From Phaeosaccion multiseriatum (taxonomy: Eukaryota > Ochrophyta, other classes): a DNA stretch of 64,000 bases. The notes below the pieces were generated by a model. That model was not told the origin of the DNA and made no database searches. It was given only the letters and a program-made list of their open reading frames with translations. The DNA is taken from NCBI GenBank assembly GCA_965112735.1, contig OZ218959.1:1922001-1986000 (forward strand). Reading direction: 5' to 3'. Both the position numbers and the translations under genes were made by a program. Positions 21,778 to 34,073 of this stretch are shown here, one piece after another (the stretch's first letter is position 1; the number at the start of each line of letters is the position of its first letter).

Positions 21778-23943
21778 TCACTTGACCCCGATAAGCGCCA
21801 CTTTGGGGACGTACCTCCCGCTGAAACACATGGCATCGCTCTCGCTCTCCTCCTCAGACTCGGACCCGCTCTCCGGCCAAGGGGGCGTTGAGGTTGTGGA
21901 GCTGTTGGTCCTACCCCATGCTCTTTCATCCTCCACCAAACCCCGCCCCTCCTTCTCTTCCTCCCCCTGCTCCTGCTCCTCCTGCTGCTCCTGCTGCTCA
22001 TGCCGCTCCTCCTCTCCCGCTGTAGAGCGACCACTTGCGCTGCTATTGGTGTCGTCGTCACTGTCACCATCTCCGATCGTTACCGCAGCCCCTGCTACTG
22101 CTCCTACTACTGCTCCTGCTGTTGTTGCTGCTGCTGTTGCTACTGCTGCTGTCTGCCTCCTCTTCACCGCTGCTCGTCGTTGGGTCCCACGCAGCCCCCC
22201 AATTTGCTGCGTCTGCTGCTGCCCCATCCTTGCTGCTGCCGTGGCTTCTTGAGCTGCGGCCTCCAGCTGCGGTGCTGCCGCTTCTCGCTTCACCCTCGCA
22301 AGGACGCCCTTGGACTGCTTCGCAAACAGCTCCAGCAGCTCCACCGAGCCCACAAAGCGTTCAATGAAGCTCTCTCGCGTGTACGACTGAGTGGTTGGTT
22401 TGGTTTAATTTCGAACGGAGAAGTGCGTCCGAGGGGAGGAGGAGAAAAAAAGAGAAGACATGGTAGGGGGGGGGAGGAGGAGGAGGAGGTGGAGGAGGGG
22501 GAGGAGGAGGAGATGATGCCATGAGCGGACGGACGAGGAGTACAAGAAGTAGCGTTGCATGCTGATAGGACAGATCGAACTGAGAAGCGATGGCCGAGTT
22601 GATGAGAGAGAAAATGCGCGTGTGTGTGCGCGCACGCGTGTATGTGTATATGTGTGTATGCATGTGTGTGTGTTCGTGTGTATAGGTGTGCGTATGTGTG
22701 TGTTTGTGCGCGCGCGTTTGTGTATGTGTGTGTGCATGATTGTGTGTGTTTGCGTGTGTGTATGTGTGTGCGTGTGTGTGCGCGTGTGTGTGCGGGCCTC
22801 TTTCGCAACCCTCGGCTTGCAAGCATCCCCTAATTGTGGGGAAGAGGGGTATGCTCGTTTCCTTCTGTCCTTTCTTTCTTCCTTCCTTCCTTCCTTCCTT
22901 CCTTCCTTCCTTCCTTCCTTCCTTCCTTTCTTCCTTCCTTCCTTCCTTCCTTCCTTCCTTCCTTCCTTCCTTCCTTTCTTCCTTCCTTCCTTTCTTCCTT
23001 CCTTCCTTCCTTCCTTCCTTCCTTCCTTCCTTCCCTCCTTCCTTCCTTCCTTCCTTCCTTCCTTCCTTCCTTCCTTCCTTCCTTCCTTGTTCCTCCCTCT
23101 CTCCCTTTCTCCCTCCTCCCTCCTCCTTTGCTTTTCTCCCTCCTTCTTTCCTTGCGCACCTTTCTGTGCATCGCCAACCGTCCGCCACGCATCCCCCCTC
23201 CGCCCCCCGCCCCCGGCAAGCAGGGCTGCTTGAGGTCAAGCACTTGGTCTGTAGTGAGGCTGAGGAGCAAAGCCAAGCAACCGCAGGCAAGCGCAGGCAC
23301 AGGCAAACGAGAGAAAGGGGCACACAACCACAAGGGCAAGAAGGAAGGAGGCGAATGGCGAGTAAGGCAGCAGGAAGAAGAAGATAAGGAGGAGGATCAA
23401 CATGCATCCACCATTACGCCCGCCTGACTCCGTTCAGGCTAGTCAAGGTCGCAGAGAGAGAATGAACGCAGCGACAGAAAAAATAGAGAAGAGAAAGGGA
23501 CTGAGACACACAGAGAGAGAGAAAGATATATACATATATACAATATATATACATATATATATATAATATATATAATATATATATATATAAATAAAGAGAG
23601 AGATAGAGAGAGAGAGAGAAAGACACTCACTTGCTATGCTTCAGCGCCCGATTCATGTCCACGAGGTCGAGGTCCGAGGCCGCGCAGAGCTGAAAGATGG
23701 CTCGTACGTCATCGGCCTCGACTTGCTTGCTTCCCGTGCTGCCCTCGAACAGGTAGAAGCACTGCAGGACGTTGCGCCAAGCTGTGCGGAGGTCTGGCCG
23801 GGCCCTGAAAGGGTCTTGGCATGGCTGCTTAGCATACATACGGAACAGAGATGAGGAGGAGAGAGGGGGAGGGAGGAGGAGGCGGAGGAGGAGGAGGAGG
23901 AGGAGGAGGGGGAGGGGGAGAAGGGGGAGGAGGGGGAGGGGGA

Positions 23944-23974
<31 letters not shown>

Positions 23975-25151
23975 GAGGAGGAGGAGGAGGAGGAGGAGGA
24001 GGAGGAGGAGGAGGAGGAGGAGGAGGAGGAGGAGGAGGAGGAGGAGGAGGAGGAGGAGGAGGAGGAGGAGGAGGAGGAGGAGGAGGAGGAGGAGGAGGAG
24101 GAGGAGGAGGAGGAGGAGGAGGAGGAGGAGGAGGAGGAGGAGGAGGAGGAGGAGGAGGAGGAGGAGGAGGAGGAGGAGGAGGAGGAGGAGGAGGAGGAGG
24201 AGGAGGAGGAGGAGGAGGAGGAGGAGGAGGAGGAGAAGGAGGAGGAGGAGGAGGAGGAGGAGGAGGAGGAGGAGGAGGAGGAGGAGGAGGAGGAGGAGGA
24301 GGAGGAGGAGGAGGAGGAGGAGGAGGAGGAGGAGGAGGAGGAGGAGGAGGAGGAGGAGGAGGAGGAGGAGGAGGAGGAGGAGGAGGAGGAGGAGGAGGAG
24401 GAGGAGGGAGAGAAGGGAGAGAGGGAGGGGGAGGAGGATGAGAAGGAGAAGGAGGAGGCGAGAGAGGCGGTTAGAAGAGGGATTGCGGTGAGATGACGAG
24501 TTCAGCTCTTTTTTTTTCAATCTGCTTCTGGAGGGGGATTCGACACACACAGAGAGTGGAGGTGAGGTGCTTCGCGCTGACGCATTATCTGAGGCAATCA
24601 CTTTCACTCACAGGGCGCTTCTTGTTCTTGTTCTTGCCCTTGCCCTTGCTCTTCTGTCCCTTCGCGTGCTCGCCTTCGCCTCCATCTCCGTCGATGTTGC
24701 CGTTGCCGTCCCCCTCCTCCTCCTTCTCGTCGTCTTCGTCGTCATCACCTTCACGGGCAATCGCCCCCAGATTGGCCAGAAATGTTTGCTGAAGAGAACT
24801 CAAAAACTCGGCCACTTCGGGCCTGTACACCACAAGCAGAGAGCCAGAGATGAGAGGGTACCTGTCGGAGGGAGGGAGGGAGGGAGGGAGAGCAAGGAGA
24901 GAGGGACAGAGAGAGGGAGAGGCAGGAAGGGGGAAGACCAAGAAGGGACACGGAGATACAGATGCGACAAGACGGGGCGGATTAGACAGGAACATCTGTC
25001 ATTCGACAGTGACGTACGTCATTCGAAAGGGATATTGTAGGCAAACGAAGTCCACTGTCGTCAGTCCGCACTGCGTCTCGCTTGTTGGCCCCCGCCCCCC
25101 CCGCCACCACCTTCCTCGCCGGGTCCTCCACTCTGCCTGTCTCCTCAATTG

Positions 25152-25219
<68 letters not shown>

Positions 25220-28038
25220 TGTGTGTGTGTATGTGTGTGTGTGTGTGTGTGCGTTCCTCCACACCTAGACGCTACTCACTCACCGCACACGGTCTGTCTT
25301 TGCGATGTCGAAGGATGAATACAATCGATGCAGACCAGCAAGAGGCCCCTCTCCTCCTTCCTCCTCCTTCCCCGCGCCATCGCCTTCCCCTCCCCCTCCC
25401 CCTCCACCCCCCCCCCCTCTTCCTCCTCCTCCTCCTCCTCTTGCATTGTCGCCACCATCTCTGTCAAGTCCCCCAACCCTCAGCCCCCCTCCTTCCTCCG
25501 GCGTGAGCAACAGACCCGCCGCTATGCGAATAAACTGTTTCCTGGAGAGGCGAAGAGGGTCCGGATTCTCGCTCGCTGTCCTCCGCATTGCCTCATGGAG
25601 ACTCTCGATAGCCCGGGTCGCAGGCTGACGGTTTCGCGGCTGATCGAGAAGCCACACCAGCCTGGAAACCTCCCGCCAGTGCATCTCGTAACGGAGTAGG
25701 TACGCCTTTTCATTGGCTGCCCTCATTGCCCCGACCTCGCTGCTCCTTTCCCCACCCCCATTAGTCCTTTCCCCTCCTCCGCCTCCGCCAGACCCCACCC
25801 CCGCTTTCCGCTGCCTGTGCCCCTGCCCTTGCCCATATGCCTTGCCTTGCCCCTGCCCTTGCTTCTGTAGCTCATTCGCCTTGCGTCCCCCCTGGGGTAA
25901 GTTAGTACCGCTCCCGCCAAAAGCCCCTGTGTTGCGCATCCCCGTGAGGACTTGCCTGCTCAACACCAGCGTCGCAGAGCCGCCTCCCTTCACTGACATA
26001 GAAGAGACCGATCGACTCTTTGGACCGAGGCGGCGTTTCCGAGCTGGCGTTAGGACCATGGCGTCTCGGTAGGGGTTGCGTGGACCTGAAGACATGCCCA
26101 GGTGGGCTGCTTGCTCGTCGCTATACCATTGCACCGTCTCCGAGGGTGGAGGAGGGTGGTGATGATGGCGATGATGACCATGGTGGGAGTGACGGAGGGG
26201 GTCGGGGGGAGGGGCATGCTCATCACCATCGCCATCAACATCACCATCACCATCACCAGCAAAGGCGGCCGTAGATGAGCCAGTCGCAGCCAAAGTGGTC
26301 TCGGGCATTGCCATGGTCTGCTCCAGACCCCCCCTGGGTGTTGATCGAAGGCGCTGACTCCGTCTGCCTGCCAAGCCTCCTTCTCCTCCTTCTCCTCCTT
26401 CTCCTCCTTCTCCTCCTTCTCCTCCTTCTCCTCCTTCTCCTCTTTCTCCTCCCCCCCCTCTCCCGCCTCCTGTGGTTGCTTGAAGTAAGAATTTGGCGTG
26501 CCTCTCCGCGCTTGCTCGCCGTGTGAGAACCTTTGCACAATTGCAGTAACAACAACAACAGCAGCAGCAGTAGCAGCAGTAGCAGCAGTAGTAGCAGTAG
26601 CAGCAGCAGCAGCAGCAGCAGCAGCAGTTGGTGGTACAGCAGCAGCAGCAGTAGCAGCAGCAGTTGGTGGTACAGCAGCAGGAGTCGTGGAGAGTGCGTA
26701 AAGAAAAGGTGTGCCGTTGGTCAGCTTCAAGCACAGCCACAGAAATCCAAGTCCCCTCCATCCAGCTATATTACCAACACCTCCATCCATGCTGCTTGTG
26801 CCGACAAGGTGGACGATGAAGGGAAAGGGAACGGGGAAGCGAAAGGGGAAGGCGAAGTCGAACGAAGACAACGGGGAAGGGAAAGCGAAAGGGGAAGGGG
26901 AAGGGACAGGGTTCAAGGGAGGAGATGGTAGGAAACGCCACTTACCGCCTGCTCGTACTGGTGCTGTGCCTTGAGGTCGCGATTGAGTGTGGCGGAGGCC
27001 CTCCACGTGTTGCCGGCGAGGGGCCTGCCTGTCGAGGACAAGGTGGTGTCTGCAGCCGGCGTGTGAGAGGAACATGGTAGGTACGGGTGGTGGGAGTGGT
27101 GGGGAGAGGATCGAGGTGGAGGGCGGCGGGGGGGGGGGAAGAAGGGGCCACACAGACAAGCGGTTAGGGGGAAACGGGGGGAGGGAGGGGAGGGAGGGAA
27201 GAACCGGTACCATGAACCATGCTCTTGTCTACTCTTTCTTTCTTTCTCTCCCCCTCCGACTTGCTCCGGTCCCTCTCCCCCTCTCTCCCTTTCCCTCTCT
27301 CTCATTCACCTGCCCCCAACATAGTGGTTATGGTACCACCACCCCCTCTCTGGACCCAATGCACCCCCCCTGGAAGAGACGTGTCCTCCCAGACAGGCTC
27401 TGGCGCCCCTCCCCCGAAGGAGTGGGTGCGCCTCAGCGAGGCCTCCGTAGGTTGCCTCAGCCTAGAGCGTGCGTCCATTGCCATCGACCCTCCTCCTCCT
27501 CCTCCTCCTCCTCCTCCTCCTTCTCTTCCTCCTTCCCCTGGAGCCGGAGGGGTGACCGCAGTCCTTCCCTCCCGAGCATACTTGTCAATTCGGAGGGAAG
27601 AGAGCGCTGCAGTGTTTGTCGCCCTCTCTACACGCGCACGCGCACGCACGCACGCACGCACGCATGCAGGCCACACAAGCAGAAGCAAGAGTAGCAAAGT
27701 AGCAATTGGTGATACAGCAGCAAGCCGGGGAGGGGGGGAGGAAGGTGGGTGTGATTGTTGCGATACACGGCAACACACCGTAGAGAGGACTTTGACATGT
27801 TGAGAGGCCACTGCTATCTCCCCCCTTCCCCGCCCTTCTCTTCCATTGCCATCCCTCGACTTACTCATGTCCACAAAGACGTGGCTCGACGCCATACTGT
27901 CGCCGCAGCTCGAGCTGGTCATGTCGCCACCGGCAAGGCTGCCAGTGTCGATACCCATCGTATGTCCGCCCCAGCTTCCCACACTGACGCTGCCGCTGGT
28001 ACTGAGAGTCCTTTCTAGGACACGCCTCTGCTCCTCCA

Positions 28039-28072
<34 letters not shown>

Positions 28073-29588
28073 GTGGTGGTGCCCCATAGTGCCGTCGGAC
28101 ACCGTGCTTTGTAGAGGGCCGTGGCTCCACGTATCTCCCTCTTCTCCTCCAACCGCCACTGCTGTTTCTGCTACTCCGCCCGACAGGCTCCTGCTTCCGT
28201 GGTGTGATCTACTAGCCCCCAGGCTATCGTTGTCCCAGGCTGTCCAGGAATTCTCTTCCTCTTCCGCCGCCTCCCGCTGCTGCTGCTGCTGCTGCTGCTG
28301 CCGCTGACTCGTTCGACTCGAACCTCCTCCTCCTCCTCTCCCCGTGAATCGAAACGTATCCGTGGCACATGGGTTGGGTACGGCTGCTGTGATGGCTCCC
28401 TGGTGCAGGGAGCCAGCGGGCAGGGGGAGGGCACCGCAAGTGTCGAGGCGTTTGGCGTACTCCAAAGGGTTGGAGCTGCTCCACACAGCGCCAGGACCTC
28501 CCACACCCCCGCCTCTGAAGCCTTTATTGAGAGAGAAGAAGGAGAGAGGGAGAAGGAAGAGGGAGAGAGAGAAGAGGGGGAGAGAGAAGAAGGAGAGAGG
28601 GAGAGAGGGAGAGAGAAGAAGGAGAGAGGGAGAGAGGGAGAGAGAGGAAGTGGGAGAATCAGCCATCAGTATATAGGTGCAACAACTCCAAGAGATCTCT
28701 CCAAGAAAACGACGATGCACAGCAAGGGGTGGGCAGAACACTGGCACGACAAGAAGGAAGCGCTCTATATACCAGCCCCCGTCCACGTCATCCCGTCATC
28801 CCGCTCTCCACCCCCCCCCCCCCGGCTCACTCATACCACGGCTCAAACCTGGCTTTTGGGATGCCCTCAACCGCTGCTCGCGCTGCTGCTGCACAGCCCT
28901 GACCCTTCTTGCTTTGTAGGTGCGTGGACTCTCAAACTCGTCTTCGCCATTGACTCTCCCTCTGCACCTGCGTCCAGAGGCTTCGAAAGCTGTCCCCCTT
29001 GCTGCTGCCGCTGCTGCTGCTGCGACTGCTGCTGTTGTCGCCCCCTCCCCCCTCCCACGTCTCCTCGCTCGAGCTGTGTCCTTAAATTGCTTGCGTATGT
29101 CGCGATCTAGGGTGCCTGTGTTGTATAGGATGGCCAGTCTGCCAACGAAGGCGCACACACCCGAGCGACATACGCATCGACACACAGGAAAACGTGTACA
29201 GTAAGTGAATGGAGAAGGGAGGGGATAAACAAAGGGATGTGGAGAGATTTCAGGGGACGGAAGATAACCCTTCAGCGCAAATCTGTACCTCTCTGTGTTG
29301 GCTTTGTCCAGCTTCTTGGCGTGTGCTGTAGCGGGGTCCACTTGGCGGTGGCGGCTGAAGGCGGCCGCGTTTCCCGTGGCATCGCGGAGCACTTTATTGA
29401 CGTAATCGTCAGTACGCCCCAAGTTTCGTTCTCGGCCCCGACGAGGCGCCCTCGCCACCAGGGCCAATAGCGTGCCTGGTCGGGTGTGACAGATGATCAA
29501 AGACCAGATGCGGTGTGAATGATTATGCATGCAAGCAATAGAGCGGCGGTGTGAAGACATCAGAGCAAATCACACCTGGATACGCCAT
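21778..29588 (-). CDS. Large 13-exon protein of unknown function (about 1,350 aa), EF-hand-like segments
   Basis: Exons: 29588-29576, 29475-29289, 29138-28831, 28521-27865, 27606-27310, 27028-26946, 26530-25284, 25143-25018, 24861-24612, 24527-24498, 23827-23631, 22579-22531, 22386-21778. Phases sum to whole codons. The first exon is only 13 nt (ATG GCG TAT CCA G). The two small exons at 24527 and 22579 use weak GT donors and are the least certain. Notable segments are RTDDYVNKVLRDATGN, NPLEYAKRLDTCGALPLP, HWREVSRLVWLLDQP, LSRKQFIRIAAGLLL, HRLYSSFDIAKTDRV and FLSSLQQTFLANLGA. The KQF/FDIAKTDRV pieces resemble degenerate EF-hand helices and loops, but the calcium-binding Asp pattern is incomplete. 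Low-complexity Gln/His, Gly and Ser/Asp stretches separate them. I do not recognise the family. Ciliary or cytoskeletal calcium-responsive scaffolds are one possibility, by inference only. Confidence 0.7.
22615..23095 (+). repeat. (GT)n and (CTTC)n repeats in an intron
   Basis: GT-rich tract (22617-22795) followed by nearly pure TTCC/CTTC (22868-23090), inside the intron 22580-23630 of the 21778-29588 gene. Confidence 0.9.
23522..23592. repeat. (TA)n repeat in the same intron
   Basis: Alternating AT with ATATAC interruptions, flanked by GAGA tracts. Confidence 0.9.
23872..24412 (+). repeat. 540-bp (GGA)n tract in an intron
   Basis: Almost uninterrupted GGA lying between exons 24527-24498 and 23827-23631. 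On the coding strand it is TCC, a long polypyrimidine tract ahead of the 3' splice site. The poly-Arg, poly-Gly and poly-Leu frames are artefacts. Confidence 0.9.
25155..25252 (+). repeat. (GT)n repeat in an intron
   Basis: About 48 GT units with two AT interruptions, between exons 26530-25284 and 25143-25018. Confidence 0.95.
26622..26681 (+). repeat. GTTGGTGGTACAG motif, two intron copies
   Basis: Two copies of CAGTTGGTGGTACAGCAGCA (26627 and 26661) in the intron 26531-26945 of the 13-exon gene, antisense to it. Confidence 0.75.
27701..27721 (+). repeat. GTTGGTGATACAG motif, intron copy
   Basis: AGCAATTGGTGATACAGCAG in intron 27607-27864, antisense to the gene. Confidence 0.75.
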
Positions 29589-29756
29589 GGTTTTGGACGA
29601 TTGTCACTCCCCCCTAAACAACCTCATTGTTACTTTCCTTCAGCACGCCAACCCATTTCCCCAGGCCCATGAAACTGAAATTGAAGAGTAACCGTCGCCG
29701 CCGGACAAAAAAATCAGGCCCTCCCTCCCTCTTCAGAAAGAGTTAGACCTACCAAG
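29589..29756. promoter_or_regulatory. 168-bp divergent promoter region
   Basis: It separates the start codons of the 13-exon minus gene (29588) and the ankyrin plus gene (29757). No classical TATA box is obvious. Shared regulation is inferred from the spacing. Confidence 0.4.
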
Positions 29757-32700
29757 ATGGGACAGCCTGAGCAGCAGCTCGCCCTCCCGGAGATCGCAGG
29801 AAGCAGCCGAAATAGACCCATTGCAAATGCGCCTGTTGAAGATGCCCCGCGGGGAGGCAAAATGGGGACCCACAGTTCGAGGTCAGGCTCCTCCTCCATC
29901 GCGACTAATTCGACGTCAAGGAGCAGCCACGCCACGGCTACGAAGAAGGCACCAAAAGGGGGCAAAGGAGACGATAATAATGACGACGACGATGATGATA
30001 ATGATGATGATACTAATGATGAGGACGACGACGAGAGTGGAGACGACATTTCGGAAAGCGAGGATGAAGGGAGGGGGAAGAGGAGGAAGAAGAAACGCAA
30101 GGATGGCAAGCTCGGAAAGTAAGCCCACCACAAAGAGCGTACTTTAGTTCATGCAGCTCGACTCATTGTCTTCCTCAATACTAACCCCTCTCTCCCTCTC
30201 TGCAGAACATCCATCTTCGGCACGATAAAGAACGCGTTCCTGGACTTCAAGAGTAAGCAAGAAGGCTACGGCCCGCCGTACAACGCTGACTACGGAGGGG
30301 ACCTTCCCCATGAGGTTTGTCGTAAAAATGAGCAGCAACGTGGGTGGTGGTAGGAGGGTAGGAGAAGTAGTGGAGGATTGATGCTACACTAATAGTTTTA
30401 CTTGGGCCTGTCTTGCCACCGAGGCGTGCTCAATACATAATTCCCCCAACCCCCACCCCCCCTCTCTCCCCCCGCCCGCCTTCCCTCTCCACAACTCAGT
30501 GCCGCAACATGTCCCCCAACATCTCCACTATCAACGAGCTTCTCTGTGCGGGTGCGAACCCCAACCTCGGAAACCCCAAGGACCAAGCCACCACCCCGAT
30601 TCACTACGCTGCCCGTTTCGGTCAGGTCGACGTGTTGCGTATGCTCCAGAGAGCGGGGGCGAGAGTCAATACTCAGAACTACCTAGGCATCACACCCCTC
30701 TCGTACGGTACGATATCCATGAAAATGACACACACACAAAAACCACTTGAGACGCACAAACACACACACACACATACACATACACACACATACACACATG
30801 CACACTTTCCGAGATACTTATGGTGCTTCCCTGCTGCTTGTTTGTAACAAAGCTATACATAAACGGGAGAGTGTTAGAGCTATAGGAGCGGTATCAGTCT
30901 CCTCCTTTCGGACTCGTGTGTGAGCTATACTAAGCCCTGCTGCCTTTCTCTTCTCATCAAAAACACAATACATAAAAACACACACACACATATCGCGACC
31001 TAATGCCAAACAAATACGCCACACACAGCGTGCATGTTCCGCCTTGACGTGTCCGGCACCGGAGGCAAAATCAAGGAGGATGAAGTCCTCGACGGAGAAA
31101 AGCCTGACGAGGTGGAGATCAAGAGCACTAACGTATGGGCCGATCGGCAGGATGAGTGCATCAAGTGGCTCTTAGATCAAGGCGCCAATTACGAGGCCGT
31201 CGACAAGGGTGAGTGGGTAGCCGAGGGGAGGGCACAGAAGGGGAGGGACGTACGCTTCGGACCGTTTTGCAAATGCCACCGCCAATGCCGATATGCCTGC
31301 CAATGCCAAGCAATGGCTCTCCCTCCCTCCCTCCCTCCCTCCTTTTATCCTACAGGAGGCTACACGCCGCTGGCCTGGGCCTGTCGATCCTCAAACCTCC
31401 TTGCGGTGAAGGCCTTACTTGACGCCGGAGCCGACGTTATGCAGAGACGGCCAAAGCTTTTTGGGGGGGCCACGTGAGTTTCAGTTTCAGTTTATTAGTT
31501 CATCGACCCCGACCAACCTTGAGAACCGATCTCGATGCGCTCACAGAGCTCCCACAACCGTTCCCTTCATCCAACAGTGTGACCTTTCGCCTCCCCGTTT
31601 CTCCTGAATAATGATACTCATGCTACCCTGCATTCCCCCCCCACCCCCTTCCCTCCCTCCCTCCCTCCCTCCCTTCCTCCCTCCCTCCCTCCCTCCCCCC
31701 CCCCCTTCCCCTCCCCCTCTCCCCTTCCCCCTTCCCCGCCCCTCCCACACCTCCCCTCCCCTCCCATTCCCTCCCCTTCCCTCCACTCCCCTCCCGGCCG
31801 CTCCCCTCCCCCCTTCCATCCTCCCCACCTCTCTCTCTCAGTGTGGAGCTTCCCAAGGTGGATGTGCTTGCCGTGACCATGGATGACGTTATCTACGCTC
31901 TCGTGCAGGGAAAGATCAACACCATTCTCCATAAAGAGGATAGGGCGGCAAGAAGAGAGGCCAAGCGGCTCCGGAGACAGCAGAGGCTGGAGAGGCTCCA
32001 GGTCCGTGCGATTGGGGGGGTCACAAAGTGGGTCACAAAGTGGGTCACAAAGTGGGTAACAAAGTGGGCCACAAAGTGGGTAACAAAGTGGGTTACTGAG
32101 TGAGGAACTGGGTGGGTCACTGAATGGGTCGCTGAATGGGTCACTGAAACGGACATCTTGTCTCTTGCCCCCCCAAACAGAACAATATCGACAATCGTAT
32201 GAAGAAGCGGGCCTTCGCTGTGCATCTCAAGGAGGAGGAGAAGAAGGAGAAGAAGCTTGCCATTGAGAAGATCCGCCTCGACAAGGCTGCCGTGGCGCGG
32301 AGGGCGCGCTATCGCATGATGCAGAACATGGTAGGCAGATTTGGCGTCACTTGATGCTGTGGCTGAGCTGAAGCGTCTTTCCTGTGTACGGCTCGGTGTG
32401 CGGTGTTTGTGTGTCTCTGTGTGTGTGTTTGTGTGTTTTCTCTCTCCGTGTGTGTGTGTGTGTGCGTGTGTGTGTGTATGTGTGTGTGTGTATGTGTGTG
32501 TGTATGTGTGTGTGTGTGTGTGTGTGTGGTTATGTGGGCGTGTGGGTGTGTGCGTGCGTTCGACCAAAGCCGATGGTCCGTGAAGATTCTCTTACCCCCA
32601 ACCCCCCTTGAGGTTGACAAACAAATGACGAGCCTCCTTCCCTTCACCATTCCTGCGTCGTCTTTGACAGAATGTCCGAGGAGTATGGAGACGGCAGGAA

Positions 32701-33840
32701 GAACAAGAAGAGACAGCAGCAGCAACAGATGCCAGCAGTATCGAAGGGGCTCCCGACCCCGGGAATAGTGGAGAAGGAGGAGGAGGAGGAGGAGGAGGAG
32801 GAGGAGGAGGAGGAGGAGGAGGAGGAGGAGGAGGAGGAGGAGGAGGAGGAGGAGGAGGAGGAGGAGGAGGAGGAGGAGGAGGAGGAGGAGGAGGAGGAGG
32901 AGGAGGAGGAGGAGGAGGAGGAGGAGGAGGAGGAGGAGGAGGAGGAGGAGGAGGAGGAGGAGGAGGAGGAGGAGGAGGAGGAGGAGGAGGAGGAGGAGGA
33001 GGAGGAGGAGGAGGAGGAGGAGGAGGAGGAGGAGGAGGAGGAGGAGGAGGAGGAGGAGGAGGAGGAGAGAGGAGGAGGAGGAGGAGAAGTGGCCACACCC
33101 CGCGACCGAAGTGGGTTTACAAGACGGACATGGTGCAGGGGGAGGTGCATCACTTCACCGTCATGGAGGAGGCACGCATCATCAAGGCCGGCCTACAAGG
33201 TGCGTCCCTTCGGCTCTCTTAGGGGCTGTCACTTTGCGTTGGCTTTCCTTACCTTACTCTGCCTTATCTTCCCCGACCTTACCTTATCTTACCTTAACTT
33301 ACCTGACCTTATCTTATCTTACGCCGCCTTACCTTTCATCCTTTCCTTATCTTACTTTACCTTTATCTTATCATATCTTGCCTGATCTGGCCTTGCCCTG
33401 CCTTGCTTTGCCTTGCATTTCTATCTATCCTGTGCGCCTTTGTACTCACCTCATGAATGTCAATGCCGATGTCAACAACGCCCTTCCCTTTCCTCTCCTT
33501 ACCTTTGAGACTTGAATTGTCGGTGGTGCTTTCAACAAGCACACTTTCCTCAAACTCACCACAAAAGCTTCGTTTGCCTCTGCCCCCCCCCACTTGCCTT
33601 GCCCCCTATATGCCCTCTATCCCAGACAACACCGCCGCAGATGCCATGGCAAGTCGCTTCAAAGAGATAACGGGCGGGAGAAAGCTTCTCACCAAGGAGC
33701 AGGTCGCCCTCGTGGGCAGGCCTCTCGAGCGCAAGCGACGCGCCAAGCAGCGGAGGGAGGAGGAGGGGCTTCCTTCGGACGAGTCGGACAGCGAGGGGAG
33801 CAGCAATGAGGGCGACGACGGTCTCGGGGGCATACTTTGA
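29757..33840 (+). CDS. Ankyrin-repeat protein with acidic N-terminus and basic coiled coil (676 aa)
   Basis: Nine exons: 29757-30118, 30206-30314, 30500-30707, 31029-31208, 31356-31473, 31842-32001, 32181-32330, 32671-33199, 33626-33840. All sites are GT-AG and the phases are consistent. The N-terminus has a poly-Asp stretch followed by Lys/Arg ([12 protein letters not shown]). Residues about 120-330 hold ankyrin repeats ([83 protein letters not shown]). Then comes a charged helix ([18 protein letters not shown]). A poly-Gly tract of about 97 residues (GGA codons) sits in exon 8, followed by [19 protein letters not shown] and a Lys/Arg/Glu-rich end. It is probably a protein-binding scaffold; the partner is unknown. 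The frame through the GGA tract is fixed by the sequence on both sides. Confidence 0.88.
32768..33067 (+). repeat. (GGA)n tract in exon 8 of the ankyrin gene (poly-Gly)
   Basis: About 100 nearly pure GGA codons. Reading it as Glu would break the conserved-looking C-terminal frame, so glycine is the supported reading. Confidence 0.9.
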
Positions 33841-34073
33841 TTCCAATCCCATCCAATGCAACGCAATCCATCTACTTACACACCGGGTTGGGTGGGTGGG
33901 TGGGTGGGTGGGTGGGTGCGTGTCGCAGTTTTCAGTTTATGTCACCTTATCAATGTATGAACACCATAAATGGCGTCGATGTCGTGGGTGGGTGGGGGGA
34001 TTGACATTCATTCATGGGGGCATTTCATTTTGCGTTTGGATGTGTAGGTAGTATTGCACGTTCAGAGAAACAT
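33841..34073. other. 233-bp convergent intergenic region
   Basis: Between two convergent stop codons. It has a GGGT repeat (33889-33918) and nothing else recognisable. Confidence 0.6.

Noticed and set aside
23772-24491. Poly-Arg, poly-Gly and poly-Leu ORFs over the GGA tract
   Set aside because: Pure GGA has no stop in any frame, and the tract lies between two phase-matched exons of the minus gene.
32672-33385. Poly-Glu reading of the exon GGA tract in the ankyrin gene
   Set aside because: The frame set by the upstream exon and the sensible C-terminal sequence give glycine. The Glu frame leads into nonsense.
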